A stretch of 64,000 nucleotides of DNA from Phytophthora hibernalis. Its lineage: Eukaryota; Oomycota; Peronosporomycetes; Peronosporales; Peronosporaceae. The translations under genes were made by a program, and so were the position numbers. Below the pieces are notes generated by a model. That model saw only the letters and a list, made by a program, of their open reading frames with translations. It ran no database searches and was not told the DNA's origin. The stretch covers positions 428,178 through 492,177 of the forward strand of contig JAAKBF010000208.1 in the NCBI GenBank assembly GCA_012656075.1, written 5' to 3'. Shown here one piece after another: positions 1 to 10,193 of this stretch (position 1 is the stretch's first letter; each line of letters starts with the position of its first letter).

Positions 1-282
1 TTCCAACCTACCGGCATCTCTCTCCATTTTCTCCCTGCTCGTGGCCTGCTGCTCCAGCCGCGTCTGCTCCAGCAGATACAAGCGGTCTGACGGGTCAAGC
101 AGTCCACGGCCGCCGCCCAGCGCCGCGCTCTCGTGATTGTCCACCTGCTCCCGCTCCTCCTCCGTGGATGTTCCCACCTCCTTAAACTCCGTGCGCTGGG
201 GCACAGCACCGCCGCTAGTCGCTAGCCGCCGCAGCGCATCCGCGTTCTGGTTGGCTGGATGCCACGATGGCACGTCCATCAT
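1..282 (-). CDS. 5' part of an unknown protein gene, running off the left edge
   Basis: A clean 94-codon frame reads from a double ATG (280-282 and 277-279) to the window edge without a stop, so only the N-terminus is present. The product starts MMDVPSWHPANQNADAL and later becomes Glu/Arg/Gln-rich (for example LLEQTRLEQQATSREKMERD), which suggests a coiled coil. I do not recognise a family. GC-rich third codon positions match the S33 gene next door, which is transcribed divergently from the shared interval 283-542. The plus-strand ORF in the same place is a shadow. Confidence 0.6.
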   Translation of the reverse strand, partial: MMDVPSWHPANQNADALRRLATSGGAVPQRTEFKEVGTSTEEEREQVDNHESAALGGGRGLLDPSDRLYLLEQTRLEQQATSREKMERDAGRLE

Positions 283-496
283 TGCAATGCAATGGATACG
301 AATCACAAAACGAGAGGTGGGACCAATTTTGTGCTGGATTCTGATATGATACGGTATATGGCTTCACCTGCCATATATTTTTGTAATGGGTTCAGTCTGA
401 CATGATTTGAGCCAATTCTGTTTAGGAAACCTTTCACACATTATATTACCCGTGAAAACCGATCTGTCACTTCCCAAAATCCGCTGCGAAACTACT

Positions 497-511
497 GCTC
501 ACTTGCCATTT
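497..511 (+). promoter_or_regulatory. Oomycete-type initiator plus flanking promoter element
   Basis: The sequence GCTCACTTGCCATTT lies about 32 bp upstream of the S33 peptidase ATG. It matches the oomycete Inr/FPR consensus (GCTCATTYYNCAWTTT, from memory) at about 13 of 16 positions. This puts the transcription start inside it and gives a short leader. It also supports the oomycete assignment. Confidence 0.55.
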
Positions 512-542
512 CACCGACAGCTCCGCAAGCTTCCTGCCGACC

Positions 543-2590
543 ATGAAGCTGCTGTCGTCGTCGCTCCTGCTCTCCTGTGCAGCTTTCTGCGTGACTGCTG
601 CGCCGCCCGTGCAGATCAATGGCTGGTACCCGTGCACACAGAGCTCACTGCAGTCCGACAACGCGGACAAGGGCCACCCGGACGCGTTCTACATGGATAC
701 CGCCAGTGGCTCGACCGCTTCTACTCGCTCTACCACTGTGCGTAGAGCGACGGCCGACGTGGCGCAAACTCCTTCCTCGTCGCTGCCTTTCCTGCAGCAG
801 TCGTTCGACCGCCTCTTTGCGCAGCAGCACGACTGGAGGCAGCAAGAGCAGCACAAGTCGCGTCGCCAGCACGACAAAGTTGGGGACAATCGCTCGTCAG
901 CCACCCCACAGTACGAGTGCGCGGAGTTCCGCGTGCCCATGTGCCACTCGGGCGTGTGCGAGAGCGACAACACAGTCGACGTGTTCGTCAAGCGCGTGGT
1001 GGCAACGGACGGTCCGTCGGAGGGCAAAGGGAAGGCGTTGTGGGTGCTGCAGGGAGGACCCGGGGCTTCGTCGACAGGTGTGGAAGGACTCATGGATTCC
1101 ATGTTCTTGCAGCTGGACAGGGAGGTGAGTGTCTACACGATGGACCACCGAGGGACAGGGCGTAGTGCGCGACTCGAGTGTCAGGCAGCAGAGGCGGGCG
1201 CCTTGGGGAGTCCGGGAGGCTCCGCTATTCGACTGGACGAACTGCCCGCGTGCATAGACGACATTCGTTTCCAGATCGACAACCAGACGGCTGCATTCTC
1301 CGTGACGAGTGCGGCCAAGGACTTGGCGGCAATCATTGACTACGAGCTCAGCGACCAGGATGTGTATGTCTACGGTCTGAGCTACGGCACGTATCTGGTG
1401 GAGAGACTCGTGCACTTTGCCCCGCAGAGCGTGCGTGGGTTTTCGGTGGATGGCATTGTGTCGGAGAGTGGTGGTACAGTGGAGAAGCGGTCGACGTTCT
1501 CGAACTGGGACCACGATGTTGGTATCGTGGGGGACCGGTTCCTTGCCGCGTGCTTGGTGGATGAGTTTTGCAAGAGCAAGTTCACGGGTGTAACGGACCT
1601 TTCAGCGTTCGTCCACGAGCTGTATGATAAGTTGGATGCTGCGGTGGCTGGTGGCAAGAGCGGCACGAATGCCTGCGCTGACGCTCTGTCAACGAACGGT
1701 ATGAGGCCCTCCTACTTGCTACGCTCAGCCTTTGGTGAGTACCTCATGTCGGACCGTATGCGGCTCGCGATCCCTGCAACGATCTATCGCGCGTCGCGGT
1801 GTACTCAGCATGATTCCGACGCACTCGCCTACTTTGCTGAAGGACTCGGCTATTCCGAAGAGGATGGAGGCTTTGGAGATTTGGAACCGGAAACGCTGCT
1901 CTACGATTCGGACATGCTGTACTACCTCATTGTGTTCTCCGAGATGTGGAAAACCCCACTCCAGACAAAGCGACCCTGATCAAGTGGTACGAGAACTCCA
2001 CTATGGCGTCGGACAACTACCTGTCGCTCCCATACTATTGCTTGTTTACCGGCAGCCGTGAGCACGCATGTCAGCAGCTCATTCACCTCCCGGAGGGTCG
2101 CCCACTCGTGTACGAGCGCGATGGGTATTGGAACAAGACGGGCGAACTCCCTGAAGGTGTCACCGCGCTGCTAATGACCGGTGGAATGGATCTGCAGACC
2201 CGCCGCATGTACGGTGAGCTGGAGTATGAAATGATGAGTGGAGAACGCATGCTAGTGAATTTTGAAGACGCAGGCCACTGCACGACGTTCACAACGCCTG
2301 TCATTGGTGGTGGTCCAACCTGCGGCGTACAGATTTTGACATCCTTTGTAAAGGAAAATGGTGTACTGAAGAACGTGGACACTAGCTGCATGGAAAACCT
2401 GAAGCCGCTGGAATTCTCGGACAAAACATTAGATGCCCAGGAGTTTTTGGTACCAGCGATATGTATGAAAGTTCAGGCTCAGACTGGTAGAGCTAGATTG
2501 AAAGAGTTGTTCACTTGTCAATTGATTGCATTTTTGATCATGGTGCTTTATCAATGCAGCAATGCGGTTCCCTCATTAGGCGATTTTTGA
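543..2590 (+). CDS. Secreted S33-family alpha/beta-hydrolase peptidase (tripeptidyl aminopeptidase-like), one frame break
   Basis: The product opens with a signal peptide (MKLLSSSLLLSCAAFCVTAA). It has the oxyanion motif GGPGASS near residue 170, the nucleophile elbow GLSYGTYL near residue 280, and after the frame break the Asp (GGMDLQT) and His (DAGHCTTF) of the catalytic triad. This order is that of S33 exopeptidases, which release N-terminal peptides; the protein should act outside the cell. Two frames (543-1979 and 1946-2590) overlap. The break sits in a run of four C at about 1954-1957, and one more C would join them into about 680 residues, so it is probably a consensus error. The last 40 residues are hydrophobic (LIAFLIMVLY) and may be a C-terminal anchor. 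Confidence 0.85.
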
Positions 2591-2680
2591 CGGGCGCATG
2601 GATACGATCGTCGATCGGCTACCAGCGACTACACCACACCAAGTGATCAAGTGGAATGCTGCACAATGTGCAAAATACTA

Positions 2681-2847
2681 TTTCGACATACGTGGAGTGA
2701 GTCTGAACTACACACGCAAACTGTGTAGTGGGGGGCTCTGCCCGGGGAGAGCCCACTGGGATCCTGACATTCGTCGAGTGCCCTCATGGAGCAGTCATTT
2801 CTCCCCAAACAGTTGTGTAGTTCAGACTCTCTCCACATATGTCGAAA
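2681..2847. repeat. MITE-like element with ~36-bp terminal inverted repeats
   Basis: The left end (TTTCGACATACGTGGAGTGA and on through the GTCTGAACTACACA motif) is repeated inverted at 2812-2847 with about two mismatches. The 167-bp unit has no coding capacity and lies 90 bp downstream of the S33 gene. No clear target duplication was found. The rest of 2591-3289 holds no gene I can support. Confidence 0.6.
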
Positions 2848-3289
2848 GAGAACGCAAGTATTCCCAGTTTATTACTTGTGACCAGGATACTTCCAGTTGT
2901 ACACTTGTCACTCCCGTGCTTTCCACCACGTTATGGTCATTGTAAGCAAGGAAGAAGTCATCCCAACCGTGAGAAATCAACGACACATCGTTCAAGTCGA
3001 CCTCTAGGTTGCTCGATAAAAACCGAAGAGGAAGTTCTCGGGGAAAGCAGAGCGCCGAGTCGACTGGGAAAGCTTGCGAGCGTGACGCGAAGCATGATCC
3101 AGCACTCACCGTCAGTGCTTGGAGCCGACGTATATCTACTGACCAGGTAGATTTGTGAGCAATACCAGCAGTCGCGTCGATTTTGCACAGCAACTGCTAC
3201 GACAAGCAAACCACTCCCAAGACGCCACCACGCCAGTAAGTTTTGAAGGAGAAATCGTGTTACAAGCGTACCGTAAATATTGCAATCTC

Positions 3290-5054
3290 TCAATACTCGA
3301 TCGTAATGAGCACTTGCAGTTCGTCAGGAGAGCCCTGGCTACTAAGATGCAGCTCGCGCATCGCTTCGCACGTGATGGCACCAAGGATGGCCACACCAAG
3401 TACGACCAGGATGATCACTTCACTTAGCGACCATGGAACCCCATCGTCGTTACCGCCAGCCTCCGGGTTGTGAAGCTTCGCTCGGATTTCTGCTGTTGCC
3501 GTCTTTTCTTCGGTGTCCATCGCAATGGTTTCCATATCCCAACCGTCCAAACACGTGGTTGTCGCGAGGTGAGCAAACCACTTTGCGGCTGGCCACGGAA
3601 CACGCCCTAGCTCGGGCGAGGCCTGCTTCGTATAGTTCACATAGTGCAGACCGAAGCGAGGCATGTACGATCCCCACTCGTTGTTGTCCAGGAACGACCA
3701 TGCCGTGTAGCCGATGATCGGAATCTTCTCTTCAACGACAGCCTTGTACACTTGTTCAACAAACGCTTGAAAGTAGCAGAGCTGATCTTGGTTATCTGCC
3801 TGGTCATTCCCGCACCATCCGTTCTCCGTGAGCAAGATCTCTGCCGACGGATCTTTAGCGTGCAGCCACTTGATGATGGCTAAGTGGCCGCCTGGGTAAC
3901 CTGCAAGCCACAAGCACTCTGGGCTACTAACAGGAGGTGCACGTGCGCAGTTCGGGGCTCGTGAATCGTCAATCCCGCGATCGTGAGCGTGCCCCAACGG
4001 GAGTTCTTCACACGAGATCTCGGAGCGTTCGGAGTCGCAGTCGGTCACAACACGGGAGTAATAGTGGTTGAGCATCAACACATCGTACGATCCCTTGACG
4101 AGCGCAGCTTCCTTGGCAGTAAATTTTGGCAGCCTCCCACCAACGCGCTCACGCATAATCTCCGGATAGTCTCCGTCACAAGCGGCATCAAAAACCAGCC
4201 CAGGTCGAACTGCATCTTGCGCTCCGCCGCTGCCACGTCCAACGCGTTCACGTCATCCACCGCGTAGCCAAACTCTGCATTCAGCACGATACCAATCCGC
4301 GCTCTTGCGTCGACCACGCTCTCTCCTTTCAGCCCACGGAACAATTTCACCGCGCGTGCGTGCGAAAGCAGTACGTTGTGTGCCGCCGTGTACGTGTTGG
4401 TGTCGGACTGCTGCATGCCCTCAGGAGCAGCGTCACACGAGCCGTAGCCGCCGCTGATGAACGTCAACGGCTCATTGAACGTCGCCCAGTACGCGACCTT
4501 GTGTCCAAACTCGGAACGAGACCGCAGCAAAGTCCTGAAAGTGGTCTCCAATCTGCGGGTTTAGCCATCCCTGGGGCTCCAGTTGCGTCTGCAGTACCGC
4601 CGGGAGGTCGAAGTGGTAGAGCGTCACAACCGCCTGCAGCTCCTTGGCCTGCAGATTGTCCAGTAGAGCGTGGTAGAAGGCGATTCCTTGCGGGTTCGGC
4701 TGCATCCTCCTCTGCTGCACGTCCCAGTGCATGACTCGCGACCAGGAGACGGAGAACCGAAAGGACGAGAGCCCCATATCGCGCGTCCGCTGCACGTCTT
4801 CATGGTAGCGGTGGAGCAGGTCGTCGGCCACGTCGGCGCACTCGAGTTTGACTGCGAGCGGCAGTAGGCGTCCCAGATGTTCGGCTCTCGACCGGAGACG
4901 TTCCAGGCGCCCTCTACTTGAACGCGGCGGTGGCCGTGCCGAACAGAAAGTCGGACGGGAAGCAGCGCAACTCGGCGGCTGCAACTGCAGGTGAGACACA
5001 TCTCCAGAGTGCGAGGCACAGAGGAAGCACAAACGAGACGCGACATGGGGCCAT
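3290..5054 (-). CDS. GH1 beta-glucosidase-like enzyme, secreted and C-terminally membrane-anchored (copy 1)
   Basis: The start at 5052-5054 gives a hydrophobic signal peptide (MAPCRVSFVLPLCLALWRCV) followed by the GH1 opening CFPSDFLFGTATAAF and VEGAWN. The acid/base motif TFNEPLTF (about 4470) and nucleophile motif LLTENGW (about 3830) are both present. The C-terminus has one transmembrane helix (VIILVVLGVAILGAI). GH1 enzymes cleave terminal beta-glucosides by a retaining mechanism; an extracellular role on plant or cell-wall glucosides is inferred. The frame breaks four times, near 4905, 4860, 4520 and 4165. Three of these fit a one-base-short homopolymer and the break near 4520 fits a two-base loss. 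Length, about 588 residues, matches the copy at 37357-39143, its likely tandem paralog before the retroelement insertion. Confidence 0.85.
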
Positions 5055-6302
5055 GGCGGGGGTTCCGGAATGGGGCGTACCGGCTGCTGGCCGAAGAGCT
5101 CAATTAGGGTACTGTACCGGTATTGCTAATCAGATGTGTAGGTGGTCGATGAGTTATGGGAGATTGAGTACTGTACTGTACATGAAGAAATTTGGCAAAG
5201 ATGAGGTACTACGATGCACGGAAGTATTTGCCTCTCACCTGATATTGGACTTGAAGAGATGCTGGAAGGCGGGCTTAAAAAGCAAACTACTTTTTGCAAA
5301 ACATGGCACTGCAACCCAGGACACATGACAAATAAATAATCGAACAGAGGGGAGCCGATGCCAGCATGGTGTCGCCATATTCGTCGCCGCCTGCGCGTAC
5401 TGTGGATGTGGAGGTTCGCAACAGTGTCAAAGACGTATAGTTTCCTGACTAGAAGGCGTGATGCGCGAGTACGCAGCCACTCACAACATGCGTGTAAAGT
5501 TAGACGCAGAAAACAGGTCTACAAGTGCGACGGCGGACCAGAATGCCTCTTCGAAGTTTCGATGCTGCATTCCAAAGCGTGTACGCGGAGAGGCTCAGTC
5601 GCTGCACTAACATCACAACAGGCCGTTCTAAATTGGCCTCTTCTCAAGTCCGAGGACCCCACTGTTAGTGGGCGTCTACGGTTAAGCGTATGCGTGGACA
5701 AAGCGTCTGCCTAGCAAAGGAGACGACATAAAGGAAATGAAGCGAACTTCCACGTGCTCAAACTGTGGGCAAAGTGGCCACGACAGGCGGAGCTGCCCCG
5801 TGAAGTAGTGCTGTTCTATCTATGGATGCTTGATAATATAATATACCGGTACATGTGTTTGTTTTTCGACGAGTGTGTGAAAGTTGACATTGTCAGTAAC
5901 TTATCGTGGGTTGGAGCGAATAAAAAAATCCAATGTCACTAAAATCAGTATAAAAGGATTTTCAGAAACAATATAATACGAAATTGGACCAATTTTTGCA
6001 ATACAATTTACAAAAGTAAGTTCATACAGTTTTCAAGTTATCGATCAAACAGAAGAACATCAGCGTGTCAACCCACGACTTTTTCGCAATACAAACGTAC
6101 TTATATGCTGTCGGCGAATTTCGAGCGGATCGTGTTTGTGAGTGCAAACAGAAACATGTGATGTGAATATGTTGGCTTCACTAAAGGTTGCGGCGTTGAG
6201 CTCTAATACAGAAATTGCAGTTGCGGCACTTTTTATTATTGTTTGCTGTCATACTGCACTTATTATTACTGCAGAAAACGGTATTAATACAGCAATTCCG
6301 TA
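5055..6302. other. Intergenic stretch upstream of GH1 copy 1, mostly empty
   Basis: I see no intact gene. A 30-40 bp segment at about 5278-5315 (around GTTTTGCAAAAAGTAGTTTG on the minus strand) recurs in opposite orientation at about 37225-37262, just outside the far end of gypsy A. A transposase-like zinc knuckle sits at 5738-5809. 5950-6302 is AT-rich without features. Confidence 0.5.
5738..5809 (+). pseudogene. Isolated CCHC zinc knuckle, probable transposase C-terminal relic
   Basis: A 23-codon frame encodes CSNCGQSGHDRRSC, a complete C-x2-C-x4-H-x4-C knuckle, and then stops. The upstream frame (to about 5720) contains YKCDGGPECLFEV, which could be the remains of another zinc module. MULE-type transposases often end this way, so this may be a decayed MULE fragment. 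The family call is a guess. Confidence 0.35.
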
Positions 6303-6866
6303 TGTTGCGCACCTCCCTGACGGGCTCGGGTCGAGTAGCTTCGACTGTTCTTGTTGGAGGTCGGTCCGGAGCGAAAGAGTGAAGTTTGTAGTGGTGAATA
6401 TTAAAGAAATGTAGTTTTGCTTGTTTTTGTTGTTTCTTGTCTTCTTGTCTTGTTTGTTGTTCAGGGAAAATGTTTGACTGATTCACTAACTCATCGGTCG
6501 GCAGTGTTGACCTCTCCTTGTAAGCATGACAACCCTTTCTTCATCAGGAACAGGACACCCCTGCGGCACCCGTCCTTCGCTCAGCACCCTTCCACGCTAG
6601 ACTAGTCGTACAATGCAATACGGACCTGCCACCCGTCCTAGCACGTCGTCCAGCCTCGTGCATAGTGCTCCTCACACGTCCATTCACAGGTCTTCGCGCC
6701 CGCGCAGTCCAACTTCGATCTGCGTCATCTTTTAGGCCAACTCTGCTGAGTGGGACCGTACTTAGCCCTCTCAGCAGATCATCGACAAGGGTACGTCGTC
6801 CTCTGACGCGCCGTAGTAAGGGTCGCCGAGGGTTGGCACGCCACCCGGACGCCGCGGTCCGGGACA
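6303..6866 (-). repeat. Gypsy A 3' LTR
   Basis: Starts TGTTGCGCACCTCCC and ends CCGGGACA on the plus strand. It aligns along its full length with 36630-37193 with scattered substitutions and single-base indels. Flanked outside by CGTA. A weak polypurine tract (GAAAATCGGGGATAA on the minus strand) abuts its inner edge. Confidence 0.9.
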
Positions 6867-7735
6867 TTATCCCCGATTTTCAACTCGTCGTCCTCGACGA
6901 GCCGCAGGATGTAGGTCCAGCTCTCGGCGAAGGCCTTGGACTTGCACTTCCGCAGCCCGCAGTTCGGCCGCCACAGCCGTAGGAGCACGCGCTTCAATTT
7001 CCGAGGTCGGAAACGGGTCACGTTCACAGCTTCGTAGTATTTTTCGTAGTTGTCAGTGTCCGCCTTACGCAGTCGTCGTATGCTGGCACGCTCGAAGCGT
7101 TTCCTCGCCGTCGCACGAGCCTTGGTACTCAGTAGAGCATCTACCACCAGTTTAGTAGAGGCCACAGCTTCCGGTTGACGGGAACCATTCCCGAAACGCC
7201 ATAGATGCGTTACCACTCCAGCCACGGCCACCACAACTACCGCCGTCAAGCCCCACGAAGTCCATGAGAAGTAACAGTTAACCGCGTACAGCAATGTCAG
7301 GGTTACGGTGACTTCCGTTGTTCCACACAGCACGAATTCGAGTAAGTCGTAAGCCGCCATCGGCAGATGGAAGGCGAGCGACAGCAGCAGTAGGAAACAC
7401 CAACAATCGCCGCGCACGACCTCGCTACCGTACGTAGCGACAAAATCTTCCTTCATAGCGCGTGTGTACTTAGTCGCCGCGCGTCCAGAGCGTAAGAGTA
7501 AATCTGGCCAGTACTCGCAAAACATGGCATGAAAAGCTGCCCACCAGGTCCTGCTCATTTGTCCAAAGCGTCCGTATTCCAGGGCGTTTTCCGAGAGCAC
7601 CTCCATCTTATTCGTCAAAACGATATTGACGCATCCCAATCGGGGGAAAGAGGACACAACAGACCCTGACGAACGTAACGGTCCGAACAAGTGGTACCCC
7701 GTCGCACGCTTCATTCCCACATCAATCGGGGTCAA
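6779..7735 (-). CDS. Multi-pass membrane protein of gypsy A, env-position ORF of unknown function
   Basis: An unbroken 318-codon frame lies sense to gypsy A, after pol and running 88 bp into the 3' LTR, the place where retroviral-type elements carry a third ORF. It has hydrophobic segments at about residues 118-145 (CWCFLLLLSLAFHLPMAAYD) and 150-190 (LLYAVNCYFSW, then LTAVVVVAVAGVVTHLW), then a basic C-terminal third rich in Arg/Lys. No signal peptide or fusion-peptide signature is visible. I do not recognise a family, and env-like function is only suggested by position. MEVLSENALEYG, about 44 residues in, is an alternative start. Confidence 0.55.
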   Translation of the reverse strand: MTPIDVGMKRATGYHLFGPLRSSGSVVSSFPRLGCVNIVLTNKMEVLSENALEYGRFGQMSRTWWAAFHAMFCEYWPDLLLRSGRAATKYTRAMKEDFVATYGSEVVRGDCWCFLLLLSLAFHLPMAAYDLLEFVLCGTTEVTVTLTLLYAVNCYFSWTSWGLTAVVVVAVAGVVTHLWRFGNGSRQPEAVASTKLVVDALLSTKARATARKRFERASIRRLRKADTDNYEKYYEAVNVTRFRPRKLKRVLLRLWRPNCGLRKCKSKAFAESWTYILRLVEDDELKIGDNVPDRGVRVACQPSATLTTARQRTTYPCR

Positions 7736-7774
7736 AAAGCGTCAATCCGTAATTTCGCGAACACGAGCAACGTC

Positions 7775-9110
7775 ATGGCCCTGCATAAAATAACTTCACG
7801 CCGGCTGGCCAAGCGTCTTCACCCGACCATCCCCGCACGCCGCACTATGGCCCAACCAGCCCCGGTTGAGAGCAAGCAACTCATCCAGCGTCTGCAGGAA
7901 CTGGTCGTGAGCGAGGAGCAGTGGAAGGAACAGCTGGCGGCCGTCGCTTCGGAGACGCAGCGTATTATTGCGAAAATTGAGTTTTGGGCGTCGATGAGGG
8001 AGTCATTGTTCGTGAATCAAGGAACGCGGAACTTCGACCTTCTCGATGCGGTGGCCGACGCTATCATTGATGGAGATCCCCAGGCCGCGGACCTCTTGGT
8101 GGACCATGTTTCCATCCTACCTCGCCCGGACCTGCAGAAGCTCAGCATTTCGCCACACGATCATTTCCGATTCACGAATTTGGCCCCGTCACCCGTTTTG
8201 AAGCGATCCTACTCACCGTCACCGTTGTCGTCCGTCGCAGCGCCAATCGGAGCGCCGTCCCACCAGAAGACGGCGCGCACCGTCAGAACTCAGCGGATAG
8301 TGTCGACCACACCGGGCTCGACTTTGAGCTGGCCGGCGGGGCCCCGGATGAGATCAAGGACGACTTGGCGCGGATTTACCAGAAGGCTCAAAAGCGGTCG
8401 ATGTTACCGTATCAGATGGCGTACCCGTGGGAAGGCCAGGTTCTCTCGTACGACCCATACGAGTACTCGGACGTCCACGTTTTGCACTGGCGTTTCTGGC
8501 ACCCCCGGTACACGTTCTTCGAGTGGGCTCTGCACGCTCCTTTGGGAAATAAGAAGGAGCAGGAGTCCCGTCGTAAGCACAAGATGTCAGCTTCGCGGGC
8601 ACGTTTGGTCTTCGTTTGCCTTATCATCGAGACTTGGGGCTGGTATGATCTGCTGAAGCTTTTGGAATGCAAGGATCACCAAGATCTTATGTGGTGGGGC
8701 GGTCAGCCCGGCAAACACTCTAGTGACGGTAAGTTGTTCAAGGGCGTCCATATCGAGGACCTAGCGGCACGTTGGCGTCGTGACCACCCTGCGTACAAGG
8801 CCAAGGTTACCGGTATTCTGACTCCGTACCAGCTTGATGACGATGGCTTTGGTCACCTTCCCGAGTTACTGGAGCAGACCGGCGCTCTGAATCCAGACGC
8901 TGTCGTTTTCGACAAACGCCTCAGCGACCAAGCCCTTGGGCTAATTCGCCGCGACATCACCTCTTCGCGTCCACACAAGCCGCATTGGAAGGGGGACACA
9001 ACGCAAGGAGTCTGGGCCGAACTCGTGGCCAGCGACTACCTCCAGTAAGTACAGTCGGAGATACGCCGTGAGGGAACACCACTGAAACGACCTACAGCAA
9101 CGCCATATAG
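7775..9110 (+). CDS. Unknown protein encoded antisense within gypsy A, frame-shifted, possibly spliced
   Basis: Two overlapping frames (7691-8656 and about 8100-9048) share host-like codon use and join into roughly 430 residues. The N-terminal part is helical (KQLIQRLQELVVSEEQWKEQ). The second frame is Trp/Tyr-rich (HWRFWHPRYTFFEWALHAP; LVFVCLIIETWGWYDLLKLL). MALHKI at 7775 and MAQPAP at 7847 are candidate starts. GTAAGT at 9045 and CTACAG ending at 9097 delimit a plausible 53-nt intron. Splicing would replace the TAA at 9046 with a stop at 9108-9110. The gene runs opposite to the retroelement, between chromodomain and 3' LTR. No family recognised; a captured host gene or a lineage-specific antisense ORF are both possible. 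Confidence 0.5.
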
Positions 9111-9533
9111 TCCCAAAGAGTCAGATACTCCAGGCTGGACACCGTTCCAGCATGCCAATGGCACCTTCACAGCTTTGGGCCCAACCGTGGACCTGACCAC
9201 TAGCAGTGTGAAGAAGAGGACGACGAGTCCGATTTCGACCTCAAGATCATTGCTAACTCGTCCCACAAAGATGCAAGAAGGCCGCCTCGCGACAAGTCGT
9301 CGATGAAGATGACGAAACAAGCACTGAGTCTAAGAAAACCTCCGCCAAGGTAGTGCGGGAGATATAAAGAAGTGTCGGTCGGGTCTTGCATGTAGTAGTG
9401 AGTTCGTAGCATCCGGTCAATTCCATTTCCAATTTTGAAGTCCAAAAATGCAAACCATTTACGTGTCCTTCGCGCGGCGCCCGGAGTCGCCAAAAATCCA
9501 TAAAAATATAAACACATCCACTTTCGAGCGTTC

Positions 9534-9905
9534 TCATCTCGAAACTTTCCAATTCAGGAGTGGTTCACAACACCACCTCAGCAGTTCATCCTCGTCGGCC
9601 GTCGCGTTGGCCTCCGCCAATCGGCGACTACGCCGAAACTCAGGCCACCCTTCCTCACGGCGTTTCTCGTCATTGTAGGCCTTGATTAGTACTTCACAGT
9701 CAGAGAGCAGAGAAGTGGTAGACCTCCAACAGGTCTCATAAGACGCCGTGAGCACGAGGTACTGTTCTTGCCGGTTCTTCACACGTTTCGCTAGGATGTC
9801 TACGACGGGATTCGTAACTCCGGAGAACGCCGTCTCCTCGCCCCCAATAGTGATCCGTTCAACATAACTCGTGGATGGTAAGTCGTCTTCGGTTAGCTGG
9901 CCCTC
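9534..9905 (-). pseudogene. Gypsy A polyprotein C-terminus with chromodomain, severed by the Maverick
   Basis: The frame runs from the Maverick edge to a stop at 9534. After TEDDLPSTSYVERI it shows a diverged chromodomain: QEQYLVLTASYETCW, with the usual tryptophan before the acidic/Pro turn, then LLSDCEVLIKAYNDEK. It is the continuation of the integrase frame that ends at 27191; the codons on both sides of the Maverick are in phase when one target-duplication copy is counted once. A chromodomain would direct the integrase to histone-marked chromatin. 9111-9533 holds only short ORFs, none supported. Confidence 0.7.
9900..9905. repeat. Left 6-bp target-site duplication of the Maverick
   Basis: GCCCTC directly left of the inverted repeat pairs with GCCTTC at 27186-27191, five of six bases identical. 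Six-base duplications are the rule for Polinton/Maverick integration. Confidence 0.75.
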
Positions 9906-10092
9906 AGTAGTGACATTCAGCACTCCTCTCCGGGTATTTTTTAATTTCGCCTGTTCTTACGCTAATTTAATACGCAGAAGTGGTTTAGGCGTACCCATTA
10001 AACAGGGGTGTTGCAAAAGGCGCGACCTCTCGACCACCTGAGAGCGCGAGAAACATCCAACGCTTCAGCAGCAGGTTCAAATCATCTCGACC
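9906..10092 (+). repeat. Left terminal inverted repeat of the Maverick
   Basis: 187 bp, the inverted counterpart of 27001-27185, with about eight single-base differences or indels. It starts AGTAGTGACATTC and ends CAAATCATCTCGACC. 10093-10193 inside it is AT-rich and noncoding. Confidence 0.92.
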
Positions 10093-10193
10093 AGTCAGAC
10101 CAGATAGTGGATTTTATTTAAATCCAAAATATACTGGATCCTGATAGATAAACTACTAAGTATATAAATACAGCATTATAGTCGATATTATGA

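Noticed and set aside
407..1514. Several overlapping ORFs on both strands across the S33 gene
   Set aside because: They are shadows of the GC-rich S33 reading frame; only 543-2590 has signal peptide and catalytic motifs.
2598..2945. Plus-strand ORF of 115 codons after the S33 gene
   Set aside because: It spans the MITE, has no recognisable domain and no promoter signal.
10060..10095. GGTTCAAATC in the left inverted repeat resembles a tRNA B box, with TCTCGACCA like an acceptor end
   Set aside because: The T stem cannot pair, no A box or anticodon arm is found, and the sequence is simply part of the inverted repeat.
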